Assembly: GCA_017619795.1 (NCBI GenBank)
Contig: JAFZRP010000035.1
Coordinates: 1 to 64,000 of the forward strand
DNA length: 64,000 nucleotides
Direction: 5' to 3'
Origin: Treponema sp.
GTDB taxonomy: Bacteria > Spirochaetota > Spirochaetia > Treponematales > Treponemataceae
Shown piece after piece: positions 43,759-51,992 of this stretch. The translations under genes were made by a program, and so were the position numbers. How positions within the stretch are numbered: position 1 is the first letter of the stretch; the number at the start of each line of letters is the position of its first letter. Below the pieces are notes generated by a model. That model did not search any database. It was not told where the DNA came from and worked only from the letters and a program-made list of their open reading frames with translations.

Positions 43759-45096
43759 ATGTCAGAATTAAATATTGATAAATACCTGGAAAACAAAAAA
43801 GGAAAACCAATAAATCCTGTTATCTTTTTTATAATGAGAACGGTGGTTGCTAAATCTCAGGCAGCACCAATGAATGTCCATGTAGTAAACAACAGTAACA
43901 TCAATAAAACAAAGGGACCTTGCCTTGTATTCAGTAATCACAGTTCCCGCTGCGACTGGGAATATATTGGTATGGCAATCAAAAAGCCAATGAACTTTGT
44001 TGCTTCTAACATAGAGTTTCACCGAGCCCATATGCACGCAATCTTCAAAATCTGCAAGGTAATTCCTAAGAAAAACTTTGTTTCCGATTTCCACTGTATT
44101 AAGGAAATTGTTCAGATTATTAAGGCTGGCGGAAGCGTGCTTTTGTTCCCTGAAGGAAAATCAAGTATTTCCGGAACAAACCAGCCTATAACACCTGGAA
44201 CAGGTAAGCTTGTAAAAAAGCTTGGTGTTCCTGTTTACACTACGAAAATTACCGGCGGTTATATGTCCAATACTCAGTGGAATATTGCCAACAGACCGGG
44301 AAAGGTTATTATCACTGTAAATCAGCTTTATACCGCAGAGCAGGTAAAGGATCCAAGCTTAACCGCAGAGCAGATTGAAGCCGCAGTATCGGAGGCAATC
44401 TGGAATGATGATTTTGAATGGAACAAGGAAGCCCGCATTAAGTTTGCCGGAAACGATAATGTTGCAGTTAAGCTTGAAGAGCATCTTTTCTTATGTCCTA
44501 AATGCCACAATGAATTGAGCATGCATGGAGAAGGAAATAAGTTTAAGTGTACAGCCTGCGGCAACGGAGTAACAATAAATGAATATTACGATTTAATTCC
44601 AGACAGTCCTGATTGTGTTGTTCCAAAAAATATGCGCGTCTGGTATGAGCTGCAGCGCCGCTATGTTTACAGAATGATCCGCGACAATCCTGATTTTGCT
44701 ATTGAAGAAAAGGTTAAGATTGGAACAGAGCCTGCTGATCACTATGTAGACAAAACCGTAACTGCTGAGATTTTCGGCGAGGGTGTAATGAAGCTGAACA
44801 GAAAGGAGTTTTCTTTTGCAGGAACAAAAACTGCAACCGGAGAACCTTTCGAAATCCACTGTCCAACAAATGCGCTTATTTCTATGGTAATGTCTACCGA
44901 CTCTTCTTATTTTGGCGGCTTCTTCAACGGTATTTACTACGAGTTCCAGCCGGAGCACAAGGTTATTACAAAATGGCTGCTCGCTATAGAAGAGTGTCAC
45001 CGTCTTGCCGGCGGAGTATGGCAGAACAATATCCCTCAGCAGCAATGGATTTACGAGGACGACAAACCAACAGATAAAGAGGAATATTACTTATAA
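43759..45096 (+). CDS. PlsC-family acyltransferase with C-terminal zinc-ribbon region
   Basis: The N-terminal 220 residues are a 1-acyl-glycerol-3-phosphate acyltransferase domain. The catalytic H-x4-D is NHSSRCD (His61, Asp66), FPEG is at 130-133, and VYTTKITGGY provides the acceptor side. Beyond it the 445-residue chain adds a four-cysteine zinc ribbon (Cys246, Cys249, Cys264, Cys267) and about 170 residues of unknown fold, much longer than a simple PlsC. There is no membrane helix at the start. A GGTGAT site precedes the ATG. Two bases separate it from the HAD phosphatase gene, so they are probably cotranscribed. Confidence 0.8.
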   Translation: MSELNIDKYLENKKGKPINPVIFFIMRTVVAKSQAAPMNVHVVNNSNINKTKGPCLVFSNHSSRCDWEYIGMAIKKPMNFVASNIEFHRAHMHAIFKICKVIPKKNFVSDFHCIKEIVQIIKAGGSVLLFPEGKSSISGTNQPITPGTGKLVKKLGVPVYTTKITGGYMSNTQWNIANRPGKVIITVNQLYTAEQVKDPSLTAEQIEAAVSEAIWNDDFEWNKEARIKFAGNDNVAVKLEEHLFLCPKCHNELSMHGEGNKFKCTACGNGVTINEYYDLIPDSPDCVVPKNMRVWYELQRRYVYRMIRDNPDFAIEEKVKIGTEPADHYVDKTVTAEIFGEGVMKLNRKEFSFAGTKTATGEPFEIHCPTNALISMVMSTDSSYFGGFFNGIYYEFQPEHKVITKWLLAIEECHRLAGGVWQNNIPQQQWIYEDDKPTDKEEYYL

Positions 45097-45097
45097 T

Positions 45098-45763
45098 ATG
45101 TACAAGCTTGCGATTTTTGATATGGATGGAACAATCCTGAATACTATAGATGATCTTGCTGACTGTGTGAATGTGCTTTGTCGCAAGTATGGTTTTCCTG
45201 AGCATACTGTGGAAGAAGTAAAATATATGGTGGGAAACGGAATCCCTAAGCTTATGCGTAGGGCGCTTCCTGCTGATATTGATGAAGACTTGTTCCAGAA
45301 GCTGCTTGCAGAATATATTGAATATTATGGAACTCATTGTGCAATAAAAACTGCGCCTTATGCTGGAATTGTCGACTGCATCAAGGAGCTGCGGAAAGCG
45401 GGAGTTAAAGTTGCAGTTAATACGAATAAGGTTCAGCCTGCCGCAGAAGAATTGTGTGCTCAGTATTTTCCGGATGCTTTTGACTGTATAAGTGGAAGCC
45501 GTCCGGGCATTCCGCCAAAGCCAGATCCAACAGGTCTTTATGAAATATTAAAAGAGCTTGGACTTTCTAAAGAAGAAGCGTGTCAGTCTGGAGTTGCCTG
45601 TTTTATAGGCGATTCAGATGTTGACCTCAAGACTGGCTTAGATTCCGGATTAGATTTTATAGGAGTTGACTGGGGCTTTCGTGGTAAAGCTTTTTTGCTT
45701 GAGCACGGTGCCAAAACGGTTGTAATGACCCCAGCCGAACTCGCAGAAAAAATATTGTGCTAG
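45098..45763 (+). CDS. gph: HAD-family phosphatase (phosphoglycolate phosphatase-like)
   Basis: The 221-residue protein starts YKLAIFDMDGTILNT with the nucleophile Asp in DxDGT. Its cap domain is helical (LADCVNVLCRKYGFPEHTVEEVKYMVGNGIPKLMRRAL), followed by AVNTNK (motif II), KPDPTGLYE (motif III) and CFIGDSDVDLKTGLDSG (motif IV). This layout matches Gph-type phosphatases, though many related substrates are possible. ATG 45098 lies one base after the acyltransferase stop; longer in-frame starts would lie inside that gene. Two bases separate its stop from that of the convergent aroF. Confidence 0.82.
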   Translation: MYKLAIFDMDGTILNTIDDLADCVNVLCRKYGFPEHTVEEVKYMVGNGIPKLMRRALPADIDEDLFQKLLAEYIEYYGTHCAIKTAPYAGIVDCIKELRKAGVKVAVNTNKVQPAAEELCAQYFPDAFDCISGSRPGIPPKPDPTGLYEILKELGLSKEEACQSGVACFIGDSDVDLKTGLDSGLDFIGVDWGFRGKAFLLEHGAKTVVMTPAELAEKILC

Positions 45764-45765
45764 TA

Positions 45766-46794
45766 TTATAATTTATCTGCTATATCGTAAATCAATTTTT
45801 CAGATTTTTCCCAGCCAAGACAGGCATCTGTAATTGATTTACCGTAGCAGTTTTCGCCAGGTTTCTGGTTGCCGTCTTCAATATAGCTTTCAATCATCAA
45901 TCCCTTTACAAGCTTTTTAACTCTGTCGCTGTGTGCACGAGAATTAAGAACTTCCATTGCAATTCTAGGCTGTTCAAAAGGATTCTTGTTTGAGTTTGAA
46001 TGATTTGTATCAATAATTGCAGCCTGATTCTGCAGGTTCCACTCATCGTAAAAATCACAGAGTAAAATTAAATCTTCGTAGTGGTAGTTCTGAAGATGAT
46101 TTCCGTGCTTGTTTGTAGAACCACGAAGAATGGCATGTGCCCATGGGTTACCCTGAGAATGAACTTCCCAACCGCGGTAAATAAAGGTGTGCTTATGCTG
46201 TGCTGCAAGAATAGCGTTGAGCATTACAGAAATATCTCCGGAAGTAGGATTCTTCATACCACAAGGGATTTCGAGACCACTTGCTGTAAGTCTGTGCTGC
46301 TGGTCTTCTACCGAGCGGGCGCCAACTGCAACGTAGCCTAAAATATCATCAAGATACTTGTGGTTTTCTGAATAAAGCATTTCATCTGCAAAAATAAAGT
46401 CGGTCTCTTTTACAGCCTGCATATGAAGATGACGCATTGCAAGAATACCCTTGTACATATCTGTTTTTCCAGATGGATCCGGCTGATGAAGAATACCCTT
46501 ATAGCCCTGACCAGTTGTTCTCGGTTTTCCGGTGTAGATTCTAGGAACAATCATGATTTTGTCTTTAACCTTTTCCTGTACCGGCACCAGTCTTGTCATA
46601 TAATCAAGAACTGCCTCCTCATTGTCTGCCGAGCAGGGACCAATAAGCAGCAGGAACTTGTCGGAGCGGCCTTCGAAAATTGCCTTAAGCTGTGCGCGTT
46701 TTTCTTCAACAATCTCACTGATTTTCGCAGTTATAGGAAACTGCTCTTTAACCTCAGCCGGTATAGTAAGTTTTTTCTCAAACTCCATGTTCAT
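45766..46794 (-). CDS. aroF: 3-deoxy-7-phosphoheptulonate synthase (DAHP synthase, type I)
   Basis: DAHP synthase condenses phosphoenolpyruvate and erythrose 4-phosphate, the first step of the shikimate pathway. The 342-residue protein carries LLIGPCSADNEEAV, IYTGKPRTTGQGYKGILHQPDPSG, FADEML and IDTNHSNSNKNP, all typical of the AroF/G/H group. Which aromatic amino acid inhibits it cannot be read here, so the symbol is provisional. GGAG lies ten bases before the ATG. It is last in an operon transcribed from the aroC leader; 25 bases separate it from tyrA. Confidence 0.92.
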   Translation of the reverse strand: MNMEFEKKLTIPAEVKEQFPITAKISEIVEEKRAQLKAIFEGRSDKFLLLIGPCSADNEEAVLDYMTRLVPVQEKVKDKIMIVPRIYTGKPRTTGQGYKGILHQPDPSGKTDMYKGILAMRHLHMQAVKETDFIFADEMLYSENHKYLDDILGYVAVGARSVEDQQHRLTASGLEIPCGMKNPTSGDISVMLNAILAAQHKHTFIYRGWEVHSQGNPWAHAILRGSTNKHGNHLQNYHYEDLILLCDFYDEWNLQNQAAIIDTNHSNSNKNPFEQPRIAMEVLNSRAHSDRVKKLVKGLMIESYIEDGNQKPGENCYGKSITDACLGWEKSEKLIYDIADKL

Positions 46795-46819
46795 AATATT
46801 TTTTCTCCTGTATTTTGTT

Positions 46820-47677
46820 TTATTTTTTATTGAATAAAGCTCTTCGCTTTGTAGATAATTTCATTTTTTCACACAGTCCGGCTTTATCATCATCGGAAAG
46901 CATTTTTCTTAAAGTCTGCATTTCACCGATAAAGCTGTCCATCTGGTCCAGAAGCGGCTGCTTGTTCATAAGAAAAAGCTCGCTCCACATCTTTTCGTTT
47001 ATGTTCGCAATTCGAGTAAGGTCACGGAAAGAGTCGCCGGTATAGTCAACAATTTTTGAGTTGTTGTTGCAATCCATGAGGGCAACTGCAATTACGTGTG
47101 TAAGCTGCGAAACAAAGCCGATCATCTGGTCGTGCTCTTCCGGAGAAAGAACGGAAACCTTTCTGAAGCCAAGCAGGCGTCCAAGGTCGCTGCACCAGTT
47201 GATTGCTTCTTTTGTATTTTTTGAAGTAGGGGTAACTATGTAGTTTGCGTTGTGGAAAATTGAATCATCACTGTTCTGAACTCCATAAACCTCACGACCA
47301 GCCATCGGATGAGAAGGAATGAACTCAACATCATCACGCAGAATATTTTGTATTTCATAAACAACGCCGCTTTTTACACCGGTAACATCTGTAATCTTTA
47401 TTCCTGACTTAAAATATTTCTGGTTATCTTTTATCCAGTTTATGAAAACGTGCGGATAAAGGGCAAAGATAATTGTGTCTGCTTTTTTGATAAGCTCAGG
47501 CTCTGGTTTTGCAGCACCTTCATCAATAATGTCGTTTTCAAGTGCAAACTTAATTGACTCTTCGTTTTTGTCAATTGCCGATATCCTGTAGCCGATTCTT
47601 TTTAAGCCTTTTGCGTAGCTTCCGCCCATAAGGCCAAGTCCAACAATAAGGATGTTCTGTTTAGTAATCCAATCCAT
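46820..47677 (-). CDS. tyrA: Prephenate dehydrogenase TyrA
   Basis: TyrA oxidatively decarboxylates prephenate to 4-hydroxyphenylpyruvate, the branch to tyrosine. The 285-residue protein begins with a NAD-binding Rossmann motif ILIVGLGLMGGSYAKGLKR. It continues with HPMAGREVYGVQNSDDSIFHNANYIVTP and the catalytic-domain helix QLTHVIAVALMD. It is the stand-alone form, not fused to chorismate mutase, and no ACT domain is seen. It overlaps the 3' end of aroA by 17 bases, with GGAGAAG as its ribosome-binding site. Confidence 0.9.
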   Translation of the reverse strand: MDWITKQNILIVGLGLMGGSYAKGLKRIGYRISAIDKNEESIKFALENDIIDEGAAKPEPELIKKADTIIFALYPHVFINWIKDNQKYFKSGIKITDVTGVKSGVVYEIQNILRDDVEFIPSHPMAGREVYGVQNSDDSIFHNANYIVTPTSKNTKEAINWCSDLGRLLGFRKVSVLSPEEHDQMIGFVSQLTHVIAVALMDCNNNSKIVDYTGDSFRDLTRIANINEKMWSELFLMNKQPLLDQMDSFIGEMQTLRKMLSDDDKAGLCEKMKLSTKRRALFNKK

Positions 47678-48941
47678 TTTTTATTTCTTCTCCATCTGGT
47701 TCAAAATCTATTCCGAGCTTTCTGATTCTTACAAAAAAATCAGGAAGACTTTTTCTAACTGCTTCAATACCTTCTATATTACCGCCGACTTTTGTAAGCA
47801 GGACTGTGAGTGCCATTACAATTCTGTGGTCGTTATGACCGAGAAGAGTGACTGGTCGTGTTGACTTATCCTGCAGCGGCGAAATCTCTATCTCATTTTC
47901 GCTTTGTCTGGTAGCTATACCTAACTTAGCAAACTCTTCGCACATAACTGTACCACGATCGCTCTCTTTTATTTTAAGCCGCTTTGTTCCGGTAAACTTT
48001 CCGCCATGGTGTAAGGCTGCCACAACAAAAAGAATCGGTCCTAAGTCCGGACAATCCGAAATATCTATCTGAACAAAGCCTTTTTTGAGCTCTTCAAAAT
48101 GAGTCAGGTAAACCTTGTCGCCCTGAAGGCTATGCATATTTAAGCCCTGAACGGTTACGCTTCCACCTATTGTGTTTAAAGCTTCAAAAAAGGCTGCGTT
48201 TGAAAAATCACCTTCAACAGTCTGTTCGCCTGGCTTGTAGTACTGGTTGCCGGAAATAAACAAAGTATTTTCGTTCTGCCACTCAATCTTTACGCCAAAA
48301 CTTTTTTGTGTCTGGATTGTCATGTCTATATAAGCGCGGCTTTCGATTGAGTTTGTAAGTGTGATTGTACTGTCGGAGGAGAGCAGCGGGAGCACAAACA
48401 AAAGTCCTGTTATAAACTGGCTGCTTATGTTGCCTGGAATCTCAAAGTTACCTGGCTGGAGCTTGCCTTGAAGTTTAAGCTGTTTGTAGGACTGGTTTCC
48501 TTCTACATGTTCAAATGCAATTCCTTGTTTTGCGCAAATGTCTTCGTAAACAGAAAGCGGGCGTGAAAGCAAAGTCTGACTTCCTGTGAAAACTGCTTCC
48601 TGATCGCTGAGCATTGCAATAGGAATGAAAAAACGGAGAGTGCTTCCGCTTTCGTTGCAGAAAAGTGAATGTGGTTGCGCTGTGAAGTTACCGCCTGTTC
48701 CGAAAACCGTCAGCGTGGTTCCGCTTGTAGAAGTGGCATTATCATCATCACTCGTAACCTGGATTTTTACGCCAAGACTTTCAAGACAGGAAATTGTAGC
48801 CTTTATGTCTTCTGAAAAATCAATATTGTGAATAATGCTTGTACCGTCAGCAAGGGCGGCGCAGATTAAGTTTCTGTGTGCCATGCTTTTTGAAGGTGGA
48901 GAAATCATTATTCCTTTTGCGATTGAGGGATTGATTTTCAT
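47661..48941 (-). CDS. aroA: 3-phosphoshikimate 1-carboxyvinyltransferase (EPSP synthase)
   Basis: EPSP synthase transfers enolpyruvyl from phosphoenolpyruvate to shikimate 3-phosphate. The 426-residue protein has the two-domain family length and motifs SPPSKSMAHRNLICAAL at the N terminus, CNESGSTLRFFIP, a PISSQ-like GNISSQFITGLLF, and KESDRGTVMCEEFAKLG. HNDHRIVMAL carries the catalytic region near the C terminus. It overlaps aroQ by four bases (ATGA) and tyrA by 17 bases. GAGGG provides the ribosome-binding site. Confidence 0.94.
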   Translation of the reverse strand: MKINPSIAKGIMISPPSKSMAHRNLICAALADGTSIIHNIDFSEDIKATISCLESLGVKIQVTSDDDNATSTSGTTLTVFGTGGNFTAQPHSLFCNESGSTLRFFIPIAMLSDQEAVFTGSQTLLSRPLSVYEDICAKQGIAFEHVEGNQSYKQLKLQGKLQPGNFEIPGNISSQFITGLLFVLPLLSSDSTITLTNSIESRAYIDMTIQTQKSFGVKIEWQNENTLFISGNQYYKPGEQTVEGDFSNAAFFEALNTIGGSVTVQGLNMHSLQGDKVYLTHFEELKKGFVQIDISDCPDLGPILFVVAALHHGGKFTGTKRLKIKESDRGTVMCEEFAKLGIATRQSENEIEISPLQDKSTRPVTLLGHNDHRIVMALTVLLTKVGGNIEGIEAVRKSLPDFFVRIRKLGIDFEPDGEEIKNGLDY

Positions 48942-49408
48942 TTTTTACCCTCGCAGGTTTCATTTTTTCCGCAGCTATCGGCTTTATAATCAATAAGATA
49001 TTCAATTGCTTCTATATAACCTGCAATTCCATGACCCGTAATTGTTTTTACACAGGCCTGGCGGATATAGCTTATCTGTCTGAAATCCTCACGTTCTTCT
49101 ACTTTAGAAATGTGGACTTCTACAGTTGGAATTGAAACAGCCTTTGCCGCATCAAGAATTGCAATGCTTGTGTGAGTATAAGCTCCCGGATTTATAACAA
49201 TTCCGTCGAACTTGCCGTAGCAGTCTTGAATTGCATCAACAAGGTCGCCCTCATGGTTTGACTGATAAAGCTCAACCTCAATCTTTTTTTCAGCGGCAAA
49301 ATCGCGGATATTCTGGCAGAGAGTCTGGAAGTTTTCTTTACCGTAAATGCCCGGTTCTCTTATTCCAAGCATATTGATGTTCGGTCCGTTTATAACTTTA
49401 ATTTTCAT
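48938..49408 (-). CDS. aroQ: 3-dehydroquinate dehydratase, type II
   Basis: AroQ dehydrates 3-dehydroquinate to 3-dehydroshikimate. The 156-residue protein has the type II motifs VINGPNINMLGIREPGIYG, YQSNHEGDLVDAIQ, VINPGAYTHTSIAILDA and VEVHISKVEEREDFRQISYI, including the catalytic Tyr and His. GGAGGC precedes the ATG, which overlaps the aroEK stop by four bases. Confidence 0.95.
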   Translation of the reverse strand: MKIKVINGPNINMLGIREPGIYGKENFQTLCQNIRDFAAEKKIEVELYQSNHEGDLVDAIQDCYGKFDGIVINPGAYTHTSIAILDAAKAVSIPTVEVHISKVEEREDFRQISYIRQACVKTITGHGIAGYIEAIEYLIDYKADSCGKNETCEGKK

Positions 49409-50667
49409 AACGCCTCCAGTATTTTTTCAATTGTGTGTTCGATATTGTTGTCAGAGATTATGTGACAGTCAGCGGCTGAGGTGTAAACCGGATAACGGGT
49501 TTTGTACAGCTGTTCCAGTTTGTCCTGTGAATCGGAAAGAGGACGGTCATCTGTTGGTTTTATAAACGAAGTGCTTCTGTCGATGAAGAAGATAAGTCCG
49601 TTCTTTTTAAGATTAAGCACATTTTCCTTACGAAGAACAGCTCCTCCGCCTGTTGCAATAATCACGCCCTGTTTTGATGAAAGCTCTTTGCAAACTGAAG
49701 CTTCAATATCGCGGAAGGCAGGCTCACCCTTTGTTTTAATAATTTCTGCGGGTGACATTCCTTCCTTTTGATTTATAAGAATGTCTGTGTCAAAAAACTC
49801 ACGGTTCTGTGAAGCGGCAAGCTTTTTTCCAAGAGTTGATTTTCCGCAGCCCGGCATTCCAATAAGAACAATATTCTGCTTCTGGCGAAGAATTGTGTTG
49901 TATATTTCCTCTGCTTTTTCAAGACTGCATTGGTTGTCTGAAAAATATTCGTAAGCGGCAATTGCCTGTTGAACAAGCATGTAAAGTCCGCCTGCAGCCG
50001 TTACATTTTTTTCCTGTGCCTGCAAAACAAGGTTTGTTCGGAGTGGATTGTAAATTACATCTATAAGACCTTCAAGCTTAGTGAACGGCGTGAGGTCGAG
50101 TGGAGAATCATCAATTTTAGGGAACATTCCGCAGGGAGTAGTGTTGATGATGATCTGGCAGTCATTATGTATTGTGGCTGCCTGCTCGTAAGAAATTACA
50201 GCTGGTTTTGAAGCAGAAGCTTTTTCATCATCAGCCTTTACCGAACGGCTTACAATCAGGATTTCTTTTGCACCAAGAGCTTTTGCGGCAGCGGTTGCAG
50301 TTCGGGAGGTTCCGCCTGTTCCAAGAATAAGAACTTTTTTTCCTTTAAGTTCAAGCTTCTGTGAAAGGATAAGTCTCTGCAAGCCAATAAAATCTGTGTT
50401 GTAGCCCGAAAGCTTTCCGTTTTTATTTGTGATTGTGTTTACGGCTCCGATTTCTTCGGCCGCTTTATCTATTGAATTAAGAAACGGAATTACATCCTGC
50501 TTGTACGGGATTGTGACGTTTATTCCCTTAAAAGCTTTTTCCTGCATAAAGGCTGTTAAATCTGGCTTTGCAATTTCCTTAAGCTCGTAGCTGTAATCGC
50601 CGATCATTCCGTGAATCTCTTTTGAGAAGCTGTGTCCGAGCTTTTCGCCGATAAGTCCGTATTCCAT
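49405..50667 (-). CDS. aroEK: Fused shikimate dehydrogenase / shikimate kinase
   Basis: Two pathway steps are joined in one 420-residue chain. Residues 1 to about 265 are AroE: KLGHSFSKEIHGM, VTIPYKQDV with the catalytic Lys, GAVNTI, the NADP-binding GTGGTSRTATAAAKALG and INTTPCGMFPKID. Residues about 268-420 are AroK: IVLIGMPGCGKSTLGKKL (P-loop), FFDTD, GEPAFRDIE, ATGGGAVLR and DRPLS. All key residues of both enzymes are visible. The order dehydrogenase then kinase means successive reactions. GGAG precedes the ATG, which shares one base with the aroC stop. Confidence 0.93.
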   Translation of the reverse strand: MEYGLIGEKLGHSFSKEIHGMIGDYSYELKEIAKPDLTAFMQEKAFKGINVTIPYKQDVIPFLNSIDKAAEEIGAVNTITNKNGKLSGYNTDFIGLQRLILSQKLELKGKKVLILGTGGTSRTATAAAKALGAKEILIVSRSVKADDEKASASKPAVISYEQAATIHNDCQIIINTTPCGMFPKIDDSPLDLTPFTKLEGLIDVIYNPLRTNLVLQAQEKNVTAAGGLYMLVQQAIAAYEYFSDNQCSLEKAEEIYNTILRQKQNIVLIGMPGCGKSTLGKKLAASQNREFFDTDILINQKEGMSPAEIIKTKGEPAFRDIEASVCKELSSKQGVIIATGGGAVLRKENVLNLKKNGLIFFIDRSTSFIKPTDDRPLSDSQDKLEQLYKTRYPVYTSAADCHIISDNNIEHTIEKILEAL

Positions 50668-51782
50668 TATTTTGTCTCCGTTGTAAAGTAATCTGTACCG
50701 AACCTACCGAGCAGAACATCTGCAACTACAAGTGCTGTAACGCTGTCGGCTACAACTCGTGCTCTGTGAATAATTGCAGGATCGTGTCTGCCTTCTATAA
50801 TAAGGTCTGCATTTTCGTTTTTCTTAAAGTCGATTGTCTGCTGTTCTTTGTAAATTGATGGAGTAGGCTTTACGGCGCATCTGAAAATAACAGGCATTCC
50901 GTTTGTAATTCCACCATTTATTCCACCGTTGTGATTAGTGGTTGTGTATACTTTACCGTTGTCTGTTCTGAACGAATCGTTGAACTCGCTGCCACGACCG
51001 TCAACCATATCAAAGCCTGCGCCAAACTGAACACCTTTTACTGCCGGTATGCTGAACAGTGCGTGCGATAAAAGACTTTCAAAAGAATCAAACCAAGGCT
51101 CGCCAAGTCCAGCTGGAAGTCCTGAAATTGCTGTTTCAAGTACGCCGCCAACACTATCGCCTTCGGATGCTGCCTTTTCAATTTCTGCCTGCATTTTAGT
51201 TGCGGTACTATCATCAAGTACTGCAAAGCTTTTTTCGTTCAGGGCTTTTATCTGTGCAGTAAGAGCGGAACTATCTGTTTCTGCAAAATCAATATCCTTA
51301 ATTCCGCCGCACGATTTTATATGGGAACCAATAAGGATACCTTTTTTAGCAAGTGCTGGAATTACAATTGCACCAGCCGCAACAACAACCGCTGTAAGTC
51401 TACCGCTAAAGTGACCGCCGCCTCTGTAATCCTGGAAGCCGTGATATTTACATTCGGCGGTGTAGTCTGCGTGTCCTGGGCGGGCAAGCGATGCTGTTTT
51501 TGAATAATCCTTGCTGTGCTGGGCTGAGTTTGGAATAAGAAGGCAAAGCGAAGTGCCTGTTGTATAACCGTTGAACTCACCGCTGACAATCTGGAACTCA
51601 TCTTTTTCAACGCGTGCAGTTGAGATTTTTCCACTCGGACGGCGAAGACTAAGCTGATGTCGTATAAAATCCTCGTCAATTTTAATGCCGGGTGTAAGAC
51701 CGTCAAGCACACAGCCAATAACCGGACCGTGGCTTTCTCCAAAAAGAGTGACCTGCAGATTGCTTCCAATAGAGTTCTTCAT
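50667..51782 (-). CDS. aroC: Chorismate synthase AroC
   Basis: Chorismate synthase makes chorismate from EPSP and uses reduced FMN. The 371-residue protein has signature segments GESHGPVIGCVLDG, RPGHADYTAECKYHGFQDYRGGGHFSGRLTA, GFDMVDGRGSEFND, TTTNHNGGINGGITNGMPV and IEGRHDPAI. It is the first structural gene of the operon. Its ribosome-binding site GGAG follows immediately on the T-run of the attenuator terminator, so all expression must pass that element. Confidence 0.96.
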   Translation of the reverse strand: MKNSIGSNLQVTLFGESHGPVIGCVLDGLTPGIKIDEDFIRHQLSLRRPSGKISTARVEKDEFQIVSGEFNGYTTGTSLCLLIPNSAQHSKDYSKTASLARPGHADYTAECKYHGFQDYRGGGHFSGRLTAVVVAAGAIVIPALAKKGILIGSHIKSCGGIKDIDFAETDSSALTAQIKALNEKSFAVLDDSTATKMQAEIEKAASEGDSVGGVLETAISGLPAGLGEPWFDSFESLLSHALFSIPAVKGVQFGAGFDMVDGRGSEFNDSFRTDNGKVYTTTNHNGGINGGITNGMPVIFRCAVKPTPSIYKEQQTIDFKKNENADLIIEGRHDPAIIHRARVVADSVTALVVADVLLGRFGTDYFTTETK

Positions 51783-51793
51783 ATTTTTTCTCC

Positions 51794-51835
51794 AAAAAAA
51801 AAGCGATTCTGTTCTTCGTAAAGAATAGAATCGCT
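51794..51835 (-). terminator. Attenuator terminator upstream of aroC
   Basis: On the minus strand AGCGATTCTATTCTT (51835-51821) pairs with AAGAACAGAATCGCT (51816-51802), with one A-C mismatch, around a TACG tetraloop, and is followed by nine T (51802-51794). It lies 12 bases before the aroC ATG, between the leader peptide and aroC. Confidence 0.88.
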
Positions 51836-51857
51836 CAATATTACCAAATCACAGCTA

Positions 51858-51869
51858 TCTGTTCTTTAC
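51858..51869 (-). promoter_or_regulatory. Putative antiterminator segment of the aro leader
   Basis: On the minus strand GTAAAGAACAGA overlaps the leader-peptide stop codon. It shares AAGAACAGA with the 3' arm of the terminator, so it can pair with the terminator's 5' arm (eight pairs, the same mismatch, three pairs). A ribosome at the stop codon would cover it; a ribosome stalled at the Tyr/Phe codons would not. Confidence 0.7.
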
Positions 51870-51925
51870 CGAACCGGAGAGAAATAGTAATAATAAAATG
51901 AATATGCGTAAAATGTCTTTTTCAT
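51866..51925 (-). CDS. Phe/Tyr-rich attenuation leader peptide of the aro operon
   Basis: A 19-codon reading frame encodes MKKTFYAYSFYYYYFSPVR and then stops. Nine of its 19 residues are aromatic: six Tyr and three Phe, including four Tyr codons in a row. GGAGA lies ten bases before the ATG. The frame stands between a clear promoter and a terminator directly ahead of aroC, the first gene of a Phe/Tyr precursor operon. This is the standard layout of leader-peptide attenuation, as in enterobacterial pheA: shortage of charged tRNA-Tyr or tRNA-Phe would stall the ribosome and prevent termination. Function is inferred from the sequence only. Confidence 0.85.
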   Translation of the reverse strand: MKKTFYAYSFYYYYFSPVR

Positions 51926-51963
51926 AATCTTATTATCTCCTATTTCTTGATAGCGTATGACAT

Positions 51964-51992
51964 AATATATATTTTTGTCAGAAGTTGGTCAA
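51964..51992 (-). promoter_or_regulatory. Promoter of the aro operon
   Basis: On the minus strand TTGACC (51992-51987) and TATATT (51969-51964) are spaced by exactly 17 bases, placing transcription start near 51957 and the leader-peptide ATG about 32 bases later. The -35 box overlaps the last codons of the Rpn-type gene. Confidence 0.7.

Noticed and set aside
51049..51414. 121-residue frame antisense to aroC
   Set aside because: It lies entirely within a highly conserved chorismate synthase gene and shows no start signal.
51942..51965. Seven-codon frame starting right at the aro -10 box
   Set aside because: Its ATG lies upstream of the expected transcription start, so it would not be in the mRNA. 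The Phe/Tyr frame downstream has the ribosome-binding site.
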